A stretch of 64,000 bases of DNA from Mycolicibacterium neoaurum (GTDB lineage Bacteria > Actinomycetota > Actinomycetes > Mycobacteriales > Mycobacteriaceae). Made by a program: the position numbers and the translations under genes. The notes under the pieces are model-generated. The model ran no database searches. It was not told where the DNA came from and saw nothing but the letters and a program-made list of their open reading frames with translations. The DNA lies in the NCBI RefSeq assembly GCF_036946495.1, contig NZ_JAQIIX010000002.1, positions 62,001 through 126,000 on the forward strand, in the 5' to 3' direction. Shown here piece after piece: positions 41,876 through 49,677 of this stretch. Position 1 is the stretch's first letter. Each line of letters begins with the position of its first letter.

Positions 41876-42631
41876 TCAGCCGGGCGCGAACCGAACATGT
41901 GGCAGCCCGTCCTCGACGGTGACCCGGCATCGGACCCCGTACACCATCTCGATCAGCTCTTCGGTCAGTACCTCGGCGGGAATACCCGTCGCCACGACCA
42001 CCCCGCCGGACAGCACCACGATGTGATCGCAGAACATCGCCGCCAGATTGAGGTCGTGCAGCGCGACGACGGTGGTGATGTCCAACCGACGGACCAGCGC
42101 CAGGATCTCCAACTGATGGGCGATGTCGAGATGGTTGGTCGGCTCGTCGAGCAGCAGGTGGTCGGGGTCCTGAGCCAACGCCCTGGCGATCTGGACTCGC
42201 TGGCGTTCCCCGCCGGACAGGGTGTGCCAGAAGCGTTCTGTCATGTCCGCCAGTCCGGTCGCCGCCAGCGCGCGGTCCACCACCGCCGCGCCCTCGGTAT
42301 CCGTCCCGATCATTCCGGTGTACGGGATCCGGCCCAGCCGCACCACATCGCGCACCGTGATGTGCAACTCGGTCTCGGCGTGCTGGGCGACCATCGCCAC
42401 GCGACGGGCCAGCGAGCGTCGCGACATCCGGGATACCGGGCGACCATCGAGTTCGACCGTGCCGTCGTCGGGATGGTCGACCCCGGCGAGCAGCTTCAGC
42501 AGCGAGGACTTACCGGACCCGTTCGGCCCGAGCAGCCCCACGGTGCTGCCCGGCACGGGCTCCACGGTGACACCGTCGAGCACCAGTCGGCCCGAGCGTG
42601 TCCAGCCGACCCGGTCCGCCCGCAGGCTCAT
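41876..42631 (-). CDS. btuD: B12-type ABC transporter ATPase (BtuD-like)
   Basis: This 251-residue ATPase of the iron-siderophore/B12 class has Walker A G-P-N-G-S-G-K-S-S, signature L-S-G-G-E-R-Q-R, Walker B L-L-L-D-E-P-T-N-H-L-D and the H-loop A-L-H-D-L-N-L-A-A. The start at 42631 overlaps the permease stop by ATGA; the longer frame to 42754 runs into that gene. It is the last gene of a four-gene operon downstream of a cobalamin riboswitch, so cobalamin or a precursor is the likely cargo. Confidence 0.86.
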   Translation of the reverse strand: MSLRADRVGWTRSGRLVLDGVTVEPVPGSTVGLLGPNGSGKSSLLKLLAGVDHPDDGTVELDGRPVSRMSRRSLARRVAMVAQHAETELHITVRDVVRLGRIPYTGMIGTDTEGAAVVDRALAATGLADMTERFWHTLSGGERQRVQIARALAQDPDHLLLDEPTNHLDIAHQLEILALVRRLDITTVVALHDLNLAAMFCDHIVVLSGGVVVATGIPAEVLTEELIEMVYGVRCRVTVEDGLPHVRFAPG

Positions 42632-43653
42632 GCCGGTACTCCGCGGCGACGCAACAGGATCAGTGCGAACGCGGGCACGCCCAATAGCGCGGTCACCACC
42701 CCGGTGGGCAGCTCCTGCGGCGCGAAAACGGTGCGGGCCAACGTGTCGACCCACACCATGAACACCGCACCGAAGATGGCCACCGTCGGCAACAGCCGCA
42801 GGTGCGCGGGCCCCACCACGAATCGGGCGGCGTGCGGCAGGACCAACCCGACGAATCCGATCGCACCGGCGGCGCTGACCAGCGCAGCGGTGATCAGCGC
42901 GGTCATCACCAGCAGCACGATGCGGGCCTGCCGGACCGACACCCCGAGGGTGGCCGCAGCATCGTCACCGAAGGCGAAGGCATCGAGCGCCCGCGCGTAG
43001 GCCAGACAGCACACCAGCCCGGCACCCACGACCACGCTGCAGACCGCGACGTCATTCCAGGACACCCCGGCCAGCGAACCGAGCAACCAGAACAGCACGC
43101 CACGCGTCTGCTCGGCATCGGCCGATGACAGGACGATGAACGATGTCAGCGCCGAGAAGAGTTGTGTGGCAGCGACACCGGCCAGTACCACGCGGTCGGT
43201 GCCGCCGCCGGCGGCATGGGCCAACAACAGCACCACCCCGAAGGACAGCACCGCTCCGACGAAGGCGCCGCCGGAGAGCGTGAGCGCGCCCGCGCCGACC
43301 CCGAGCACCGCGATCAACACCGCGCCGGTCGAGGCGCCCGAGGACACCCCGAGCACGAACGGGTCGGCCAGTGGATTGCGCAGCAGCGATTGCAGAATCG
43401 CACCGCACAGGGCCAGCCCCGCACCACAGACGGCGGCCAACAGCACCCGCGGCAACCGCAGCTGCCACACGATGCCGTCCTGGATCCTGGTCGCACCCGA
43501 GGGGCCGGCACCCAGATGTTCGGCGACGATGCCGTAGACATCGCGGACGGACAGGGCCGCGGGGCCGATGGTGATGGCCACCGCCGCCGAGGCGACCAGC
43601 AGCGCCAGTCCCAGTACCCAGAGGACGGCCAACGAGGGCGTGCGCAGCGTCAA
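42628..43653 (-). CDS. btuC: B12-type ABC transporter permease (BtuC-like)
   Basis: This 341-residue protein belongs to the FecCD/BtuC permease family, with about ten helices. Family segments include R-L-P-R-V-L-L-A-A-V-C-G-A-G-L-A, N-P-L-A-D-P-F-V-L-G-V-S-S-G-A and G-L-V-L-P-H-A-A-R. The start is TTG at 43653, overlapping the upstream stop as TTGA, which suggests translational coupling. No other start fits better. Confidence 0.86.
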   Translation of the reverse strand: MTLRTPSLAVLWVLGLALLVASAAVAITIGPAALSVRDVYGIVAEHLGAGPSGATRIQDGIVWQLRLPRVLLAAVCGAGLALCGAILQSLLRNPLADPFVLGVSSGASTGAVLIAVLGVGAGALTLSGGAFVGAVLSFGVVLLLAHAAGGGTDRVVLAGVAATQLFSALTSFIVLSSADAEQTRGVLFWLLGSLAGVSWNDVAVCSVVVGAGLVCCLAYARALDAFAFGDDAAATLGVSVRQARIVLLVMTALITAALVSAAGAIGFVGLVLPHAARFVVGPAHLRLLPTVAIFGAVFMVWVDTLARTVFAPQELPTGVVTALLGVPAFALILLRRRGVPA

Positions 43654-44663
43654 CGTTCGGCGACGTATCCGAAGCGGCGCAGTCCGTCGGCAACCTTCTC
43701 GGTGCCGTCGACGGTGCGGATGGACGGGTTGAGGTCGGCGCCGTTGACCACGATGTAGCGCTTGCGCTGCACGGCGGTCAGCCGGGAGGTGACCGGATTG
43801 GACTCCAGGAAGGCGATCTTGGCCTCCAGCGCGTCACCGTCGATGGTGCGCCGGCTCAGGTCCGCGAGCACCAGGACATCGGGATCGCGTTCGGCGATGA
43901 CCTCCCAACTGACCTGCGGCCACTCCTCGGTGGTGTCGACGAAGATGTTGCGCGCTCCGACCGCATCGGTGATGACACCCGGTGAACCGCAGCAACCGGC
44001 GAAGTACGGCGCACGGATATCGGAGAACCAGTACCCGAGATCTGCGTCGACCTGTAATCGGTTGGCCTGCATCCGTTGCTCCAATTGGGCGACCAGCTCC
44101 TCACCACGGTCGGTGACGTCGAAAATGCGCGCCAGCTCCCGGATCTCGCGGTAGATGGCCGCCATGGTGAACGGTTCGGTGCGGGCACCGTCTTCGTTGA
44201 CCGACACCTTCCCCTCACAGTCACTGGGTGCCAGATAGGTCGGTACTCCGAGGTTTTCGAACTGATCGCGGTCGGCAACGCCGCCGGGCCCGAGCGTGCC
44301 GGCGAAGGATGCCGACACGAAATCGGGTTCGGTGTCGAGCACGGTCTCCAGCGACGGCTTGTTCTCCGCCAGTTTCGGCACCGTGGCATTGGCCGCCGCG
44401 AGGTTCTCCCGCACCGGATCGGTCCAGGTGGCGGTACCGACCATCCGGTCGGTGAGCCCGAGCGACAACAGGATCTCGGTGGAGCCCTGATTGAGCGAGA
44501 CCGCGCGCTGGGGCGGCGCGGCAATGACGACATCGCGGCCACAGTTGCTGACCGTCATGGGATAACCGGCCGCGGCGCCGTCGTCTCGGGCCTGGACCGC
44601 CGACTGTCCGCAGGCGGTCAGCGCCAACACGGTGGCGGCCGCGATCACGCCGCGCGCGATCAT
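43650..44663 (-). CDS. btuF: B12-type substrate-binding lipoprotein, second copy (BtuF-like)
   Basis: This 337-residue protein is a lipoprotein (lipobox L-T-A-C near residue 17) with the BtuF/FhuD-type fold of two domains joined by a long helix: V-S-L-N-Q-G-S-T-E-I-L-L-S-L-G-L in the first domain. It is clearly paralogous to the gene upstream and shares S-N-C-G, A-G-C-C-G-S-P-G and V-T-S-R-L-T-A-V-Q-R-K-R-Y. The start at 44663 overlaps the first copy (ATGA). Two receptors for one permease may recognise different corrinoids. Confidence 0.82.
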   Translation of the reverse strand: MIARGVIAAATVLALTACGQSAVQARDDGAAAGYPMTVSNCGRDVVIAAPPQRAVSLNQGSTEILLSLGLTDRMVGTATWTDPVRENLAAANATVPKLAENKPSLETVLDTEPDFVSASFAGTLGPGGVADRDQFENLGVPTYLAPSDCEGKVSVNEDGARTEPFTMAAIYREIRELARIFDVTDRGEELVAQLEQRMQANRLQVDADLGYWFSDIRAPYFAGCCGSPGVITDAVGARNIFVDTTEEWPQVSWEVIAERDPDVLVLADLSRRTIDGDALEAKIAFLESNPVTSRLTAVQRKRYIVVNGADLNPSIRTVDGTEKVADGLRRFGYVAER

Positions 44664-45688
44664 TTCGGTTCCCCGATCGTCGCGAAACCGTCGGCCAGTT
44701 TCTCCACGGCATCGATCTGGCGGATACCCGGGTCGAGTTCGGAACCCGTCATCACGACGTAGCGCTTCTGCTGAACGGCCGTCATGTTTCTGGTGACGGG
44801 GTTGGACTCCAAGAACGCGATCTTGGTGTCGAGTGCGTCTCCATCGATGCGTTTGCGGCTCAGATCTGCCAGCACCAGCACGTCGGGGTCGCGGTCGGCC
44901 AGCGCCTCCCAGCTGATCTCCGGCCAGTCCTCGGCGGCGTCGGCGAAGACATTGGTGGCGCCGACCTCGCGGGCGTAGAGCCCGGGCGCCGAGCAGCAAC
45001 CGGCCAGGTAGGGGGTGCGCAACCCGGAGAACCAGAACGCCACCGTGGCATCGCGCACCTCGGTCCGTGGCGCGTTCTCCAGCCGCTTCTTGAGCTCGCT
45101 CACCAGTTCCGCGCCACGATCCTGGACGTCGAAAATCTGTGCCAATTCCGTGATTTCACGAAACAGCGTGTCCATCTGCAGCGGTGCGGTGCGCGTCACC
45201 GTCTCGCCATCGACGATGGCGTCGGTGCACACCGAGGGCGACTGGTAGGTGGGGATGCCGAGTTCGGCCAGGCGGGTGCGCTCACCGACGACGGCCGGGG
45301 TGAACGTGTGGGCGCTCGCCGAGGTGATGAGGTCGGGTTCCAGGTCGAGCACCGCCTCCAGGCTCGGGTCGTTGTCGGCGATCCGGGGCACCCGGTCGTT
45401 GTCGGCGGCCAGCGCGGGCAGCACCGGGTCGAACCAGGTGGAGGTGCCCACCATCCGGTCGGCCAGCCCGAGGGAGAGCAGGATCTCGGTGGAGGCCTGA
45501 TACAGCGACACCGCGCGTTGCGGCGCATGTTCGAAGGTGACCTGGACGCCGCAGTTCTGCAGCGTCAGCGGATAGCTGGTGTGTCCGGCTTGGGCTGCGG
45601 CGGCAGCGGGTTCGGTGTCCGGGGCTTCCGCTCTGCTGCATGCGGTGGCGGCGAGGACGAGACAGAGCAGCGTGACGATGACACGCAC
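44660..45688 (-). CDS. B12-type substrate-binding lipoprotein, first copy (BtuF-like)
   Basis: This 342-residue lipoprotein has lipobox A-T-A-C and the same two-domain helical-backbone fold as its neighbour, with Cys at Q-N-C-G-V, S-V-C-T-D and A-G-C-C-S-A-P-G. I set the start at GTG 45688 because the longer frame (45754) runs back into the riboswitch B12 box. It is the first gene after the riboswitch. Related proteins in databases, as I recall, are sometimes called F420-0 transporters; the riboswitch argues for cobalamin here. Confidence 0.82.
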   Translation of the reverse strand: MRVIVTLLCLVLAATACSRAEAPDTEPAAAAAQAGHTSYPLTLQNCGVQVTFEHAPQRAVSLYQASTEILLSLGLADRMVGTSTWFDPVLPALAADNDRVPRIADNDPSLEAVLDLEPDLITSASAHTFTPAVVGERTRLAELGIPTYQSPSVCTDAIVDGETVTRTAPLQMDTLFREITELAQIFDVQDRGAELVSELKKRLENAPRTEVRDATVAFWFSGLRTPYLAGCCSAPGLYAREVGATNVFADAAEDWPEISWEALADRDPDVLVLADLSRKRIDGDALDTKIAFLESNPVTRNMTAVQQKRYVVMTGSELDPGIRQIDAVEKLADGFATIGEPK

Positions 45689-45744
45689 GGCGGTGACTTC
45701 CTTCGGTACAGGGCCCAAACGCGGAGCCGTCGACGATTGCGCGA

Positions 45745-45840
45745 CCGCAGGCATTCGGGCTCGAGGCCGTACCTCACACCGCTGCGCGTCAGCTCCGGAT
45801 TCTCACCGGATTCCCCTGCAGGTCAGCACCGAACTCTACC
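45745..45840 (-). promoter_or_regulatory. Cobalamin riboswitch
   Basis: The minus strand carries the conserved core: GGGGAATCCGGTGAGAATCC, GAGCTGACGCGCAGCGGT, then GCCTCGAGCCCGAATGCCTG, the B12-box region. The order, spacing and sequence fit the adenosylcobalamin riboswitch in its actinobacterial form. It ends about 57 bases before the first binding-protein start, where it would block translation when B12 is plentiful. Confidence 0.85.
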
Positions 45841-45861
45841 GGCACGGGATCGCTGACGGGT

Positions 45862-46470
45862 CTACCGCGGGTTCCGCCACATCGGGTACATGACCGGTCC
45901 ACCGTCGGAGAGGGTGATCTCACCGGTGACCTCGAACCCGAACCGCTGGTAATAGCCGATATTGTCGGGGTTGCTGGACTCCAGGTACGCGGGCGCGAAC
46001 TCGGCATCGCACCGGTCCAGCCGAGACCGCATCAGCGCGTGCCCGAAGCCGCCACCTCGTACCGACGGATCACTGCCGATCACGGCGAGGTACCAGTGCG
46101 GCTCGTCCGGGTGCGACCGCTTCATCAACTCCGAGACCTGCATGCCGCGGCGTACCGCGCCACCGAAGGTCAGCAGCATCGAGGGCGCCGCGCGCAACTC
46201 CTCGGCCGCGGTGTGCCGCCACTGACCCGGCGGATCCCACAGCGCCGCCGCCGCGATGCCGGATTCCGTGCAGGCGACCTCCACCCCGCCGCGGGCCAGA
46301 TGGTGATGGCGGGTCAGTCCGGCGAACAGTTTGTGCAGTTTGCGCCGCCGCACCTGCGGGTCGGGCAGCATCCACGCCATCACCGGATCGTCGAAGAACG
46401 CGCGGCCGAGCACCCGGCACAGGGCATCGACATCGGACCGGGCGGCGGGTCGAACCTGGGCGTCACGCAC
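45862..46470 (-). CDS. GNAT-family N-acetyltransferase
   Basis: This 202-residue protein has one GNAT domain. The acetyl-CoA motif V-R-G-G-G-F-G-H-A-L near residue 137 is followed by Y-L-E-S-S-N-P-D-N-I-G-Y-Y-Q-R-F-G-F. A conserved W-Y-L-A-V-I-G-S-D-P precedes the motif. The substrate is unknown. It follows the CBS-domain gene by 8 bases on the same strand and may share its transcript. Confidence 0.84.
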   Translation of the reverse strand: MRDAQVRPAARSDVDALCRVLGRAFFDDPVMAWMLPDPQVRRRKLHKLFAGLTRHHHLARGGVEVACTESGIAAAALWDPPGQWRHTAAEELRAAPSMLLTFGGAVRRGMQVSELMKRSHPDEPHWYLAVIGSDPSVRGGGFGHALMRSRLDRCDAEFAPAYLESSNPDNIGYYQRFGFEVTGEITLSDGGPVMYPMWRNPR

Positions 46471-46478
46471 CCGTCCAT

Positions 46479-46907
46479 TCAGCCCTGCGTGATGTACGCC
46501 TGCAAGTACTCCGTGCTGGATTCCAGTTCCTGCATGCGACTTTTGACCAGATCGCCGATGCTCACGATCCCGGCCAACCGGCCGTCCTTCAGCACCGGAA
46601 TGTGCCGCACCCGGTGATGGGTCATCGCCGCGCTCAGGCTGTCGACGGAATCCTCGGGCGCACAGAACAGCAGATGGGTGGTCATGATCTCGCCGACCGG
46701 TCTGGTCAGCAGGTCGGCACCCAGATCATGCAGACGGCGCACCACATCGCGCTCGGAGACGATGCCGACCGGCCCGTCCTGACCCACGACCACCATCGCG
46801 CCGATATTGCGACCGACAAGGCCCGCGAGCAGATCGGCCACCGGTGTCTCGGGGGTGATCGTGGCCACCGACGACCCCTTGTTCCGCAGTACGTCGGCTA
46901 TCCGCAT
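46479..46907 (-). CDS. Tandem CBS-domain protein (Rv2406c-like)
   Basis: The 142-residue protein consists of two CBS motifs with no other domain: residues 10-60 (V-G-I-V-S-E-R-D-V-V-R-R) and 75-130 (H-I-P-V-L-K-D-G-R-L-A-G-I-V-S-I-G-D-L). Such proteins bind adenine nucleotides and act as energy sensors. The start at 46907 has GGGAGGT upstream; the frame reported to 47825 would cross RNase Z. It is divergent from RNase Z, as in M. tuberculosis. Confidence 0.9.
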   Translation of the reverse strand: MRIADVLRNKGSSVATITPETPVADLLAGLVGRNIGAMVVVGQDGPVGIVSERDVVRRLHDLGADLLTRPVGEIMTTHLLFCAPEDSVDSLSAAMTHHRVRHIPVLKDGRLAGIVSIGDLVKSRMQELESSTEYLQAYITQG

Positions 46908-46994
46908 GCCACCTCCCACAATATGTGACCTCCGCCACACCCAGGCTACGTCGGATCGCCCCCGTGTGGACGATTGCGGCGGTATATGTGGGCG

Positions 46995-47852
46995 ATGATC
47001 GAGGTGACGCTCGTGGGAACCGGCAGTCCTATTCCCGACCCGGACCGGGCAGGCCCGTCCACCCTGATCCGCGCGGGCGACCAGACATTCCTGGTCGACT
47101 GTGGCCGTGGGGTACTGCAGAGACTGGCCGCAGCAGGCTCCGGCGCACCGCAGCTCACCGCGTTGTTGCTGACCCACCTGCACAGCGACCATATCGCCGA
47201 TCTGGGCGATGTCCTGATCACCCGGTGGATCGGTACGTTCAGTCCCGACCCCGCGCCGCTGCCCATCATCGGGCCCCCTGGCACCGCCGACGTGGTCGAG
47301 GCGATGCTGGCCGCGTTCGGCCATGACATCTCCTACCGACTGGAACACCACGCCGACCTGACCGAACCGCCCCGTGTCCAGGTGCACGAGTACACCGACG
47401 GGACGGTGTGGGATCAGGCCGGCGTCCAGGTGCGCGTCGCGCCCACCGACCACCGGCCGGTCGCGCCGACCATCGCCTTCCGCGTCGATCACAGCGGCGC
47501 CTCGGTGGTGCTCGCCGGCGATACCGTGCCGTGCGCCACCCTGGACGCGCTGACCTCCGGAGCGGGTGCACTGGTACACACCGCGATTCGTCGCGATCTG
47601 ATCGATGCGGTGCCCCTGCAACGGGTCCGCGACATCTGCGACTATCACTCCACCGTGGAACAGGCCGCCGATACCGCCGCGCGGGCCGGGGTCGGCATCC
47701 TTATCCTGACCCATTACGTGCCCGCCATGGCACCGGGCACCGAGGATCAGTGGCGGGCGCTGGCCGCCACCACGTTCGACCGCCAGATCGAACTCGGCAA
47801 CGATCTGCACCGGGTGCAGGTACACCCGGGCGTGTGCACTGCCACCTCCTGA
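46995..47852 (+). CDS. Ribonuclease Z-like metallo-beta-lactamase-fold protein (Rv2407-like)
   Basis: This 285-residue hydrolase has the zinc motif T-H-L-H-S-D-H near residue 60, D-C-G-R-G, L-A-G-D-T-V-P near 180 and L-T-H-Y-V-P near 255, as in tRNA 3'-processing nucleases and their relatives. I chose Met 46995 (M-I-E-V-T-L-V-G-T-G), which matches the family N-terminus; Met 46986 and a TTG at 46974 lie upstream. It is convergent with the transglutaminase gene. Confidence 0.88.
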   Translation: MIEVTLVGTGSPIPDPDRAGPSTLIRAGDQTFLVDCGRGVLQRLAAAGSGAPQLTALLLTHLHSDHIADLGDVLITRWIGTFSPDPAPLPIIGPPGTADVVEAMLAAFGHDISYRLEHHADLTEPPRVQVHEYTDGTVWDQAGVQVRVAPTDHRPVAPTIAFRVDHSGASVVLAGDTVPCATLDALTSGAGALVHTAIRRDLIDAVPLQRVRDICDYHSTVEQAADTAARAGVGILILTHYVPAMAPGTEDQWRALAATTFDRQIELGNDLHRVQVHPGVCTATS

Positions 47853-47853
47853 A

Positions 47854-48693
47854 TCAGGCCAGCCGGGTGATCTCCACCACCACGTCCAGATCCGTGGAGC
47901 CCTCCCCGGAGTAGATCCCCTTCAGCGGCGCCACATCGGCGTAATCACGGCCCACCCCCACGGTGATGTACTGCTCATTGATATCGGTGTCGTTGGTCGG
48001 GTCGTAATTCCACCACCCGCCGGTCCAGGCCTGCACCCAGGCATGGCTCTGCCCGTCGATGGTGTCCCCCACCACCGCCTTGCGTTTGGGGTGCAGATAG
48101 CCCGACACGTAGCGGGCCGGAATCCCCATGCTGCGCAACAGGATCAATGTCAGGTGCGCAAAGTCCTGGCACACCCCTTTACCCTCGCGCAGGGCATCCA
48201 GACCCGATGAGTGCACACCGGTGGTCCCCGGGACGTAGTCGAGTTCGCTGTGCACCCAGTTCGCGGCGGCCACCACGGCATCCTGCGGTTCGTATTCCTT
48301 GGCTATCCGCTGCCCGACCCGGTGGATACGCTTGCTGGCCGGGGTGTAATCGGTCGGGCTGAGCAGTTCGTCGAACTTGTCGATGACCGCCTCTGCCCGC
48401 AGATCCTCCCAACTGACCGCCTCTTCGGGCATCTCACCGACCTCGGTCTCGACCACCGAGGACGAGGTGACCTCCAATTCGGTGTGCGGGGCGTGCAGGT
48501 CGAACGAGGTCACCGCGGTACCCCAGTAATCGACATAACGGTAGGACCGGGTCGCCGGGACGGTCTCCACCCTGTTGAGGATGACGTTCTGCCGGGAATC
48601 CGATCGGGGGGTCAACCGGGCTTCGTTGAACGACGCCGTGACCGGTGACTTGTAGGCGTATCCGGTCGCGTGGACCACGCGCATCCGCCACAT
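47854..48693 (-). CDS. Transglutaminase-like cysteine protease-fold protein (Rv2409c-like)
   Basis: The protein has 279 residues: an N-terminal beta domain and a transglutaminase-like core. The triad is Cys in G-V-C-Q-D-F-A-H, His in S-H-A-W-V-Q-A and Asp in Y-D-P-T-N-D-T. There is no signal peptide, so it is cytoplasmic. It stands 3 bases after the alpha-E gene in the conserved ATP-grasp/alpha-E/transglutaminase cluster, which has been proposed to ligate and cleave peptide-like bonds. The substrate is unknown. Confidence 0.9.
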   Translation of the reverse strand: MWRMRVVHATGYAYKSPVTASFNEARLTPRSDSRQNVILNRVETVPATRSYRYVDYWGTAVTSFDLHAPHTELEVTSSSVVETEVGEMPEEAVSWEDLRAEAVIDKFDELLSPTDYTPASKRIHRVGQRIAKEYEPQDAVVAAANWVHSELDYVPGTTGVHSSGLDALREGKGVCQDFAHLTLILLRSMGIPARYVSGYLHPKRKAVVGDTIDGQSHAWVQAWTGGWWNYDPTNDTDINEQYITVGVGRDYADVAPLKGIYSGEGSTDLDVVVEITRLA

Positions 48694-48696
48694 CTG

Positions 48697-49677
48697 TCAG
48701 ATCTCCCCTTCTTCGATGACGACCGCGCCGTGCTTACCCGCATCGGTCCAGGCGACCCACGGAGCGGAGTGGAAGTACTGCACCGCCAACGCCTCACTGA
48801 CATCGGCGCAGGTCTTCTGCAGACCCGCGAGGTGGTCGGCCAACGACTCCAGCAGCAGACCGGGCTGCAGGAACTCCAGTTCACTGCGTGCCCGTCCCAG
48901 CAGACGTTGCGCCTCACCGGTGGAACCGATGCGGTTGTGGACGCCGTTCTGCAGCTCCTCGAGACTGTGCTCGGCCAACCGCAGTGAATAGAACACCGAC
49001 CGCGGGAACAGCCGGTCCAGCAGCAGGAACTCGACGACGCGCCCGGCGTCGAGCACGCCGCGGTAGGTGCGCAGATAGGTGTCGTGGGCACCCGCCGAGC
49101 GCAGCACCGTCACCCAGGCCGGTGACGACGCACTGTCGCCGACGCGCGAAAGCAGCAGTCGCACGGTCATATCGACGCGTTCGATGGCACGGCCCAACAC
49201 CATGAACCGATAGCCGTCGTCGCGGGAGAGCGTCGAATCGGCAAGACCGGCGAACATCGCCGCCCGACCCTCGACATAACCGAGGAACTCATGGGGTCCC
49301 AGGCGACGGGCGGCGCGCTCGCGCTCGGCCAACGCGTTGTAGGTGGTGTTGAGGCACTCCCACATCTCCGTCGAGGTCACCTCGCGCGCGCCGCGCGCGT
49401 TCTCCCTGGCCGCCGAGATGGAGTCGACGATCGAGTTGCCACCGTAAGTGTCGCGGCTGAATGCGACCAGATCGGTGAGCGACCACACGTCGAGCTCCCG
49501 GTCCGGTGACTCTATTCCCAACGCCTGCAACAGGACTCGCGAGGCCTGATCGGGATCGACACTGGAATCTTCGAGTAGTTGGTGCACCGCCACGTCGAGG
49601 ATCCTCGCCGTGTCATCGGCACGTTCGACGTACCGCCCGATCCAGTAGAGCGATTCGGCATTGCGTGCCAGCATCAT
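48697..49677 (-). CDS. Alpha-E domain protein (Rv2410c-like)
   Basis: The 326-residue protein is all-helical and starts M-M-L-A-R-N-A-E-S-L-Y-W-I-G-R-Y-V-E-R-A, the alpha-E signature. The start at 49677 has GGGAGG upstream and overlaps the ATP-grasp stop (ATGA). Conserved R-Y-V-E-R and A-I-E-R-V-D-M-T segments may bind the ATP-grasp product. The biochemical role is unknown, but the three-gene association is widely conserved. Confidence 0.9.
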   Translation of the reverse strand: MMLARNAESLYWIGRYVERADDTARILDVAVHQLLEDSSVDPDQASRVLLQALGIESPDRELDVWSLTDLVAFSRDTYGGNSIVDSISAARENARGAREVTSTEMWECLNTTYNALAERERAARRLGPHEFLGYVEGRAAMFAGLADSTLSRDDGYRFMVLGRAIERVDMTVRLLLSRVGDSASSPAWVTVLRSAGAHDTYLRTYRGVLDAGRVVEFLLLDRLFPRSVFYSLRLAEHSLEELQNGVHNRIGSTGEAQRLLGRARSELEFLQPGLLLESLADHLAGLQKTCADVSEALAVQYFHSAPWVAWTDAGKHGAVVIEEGEI

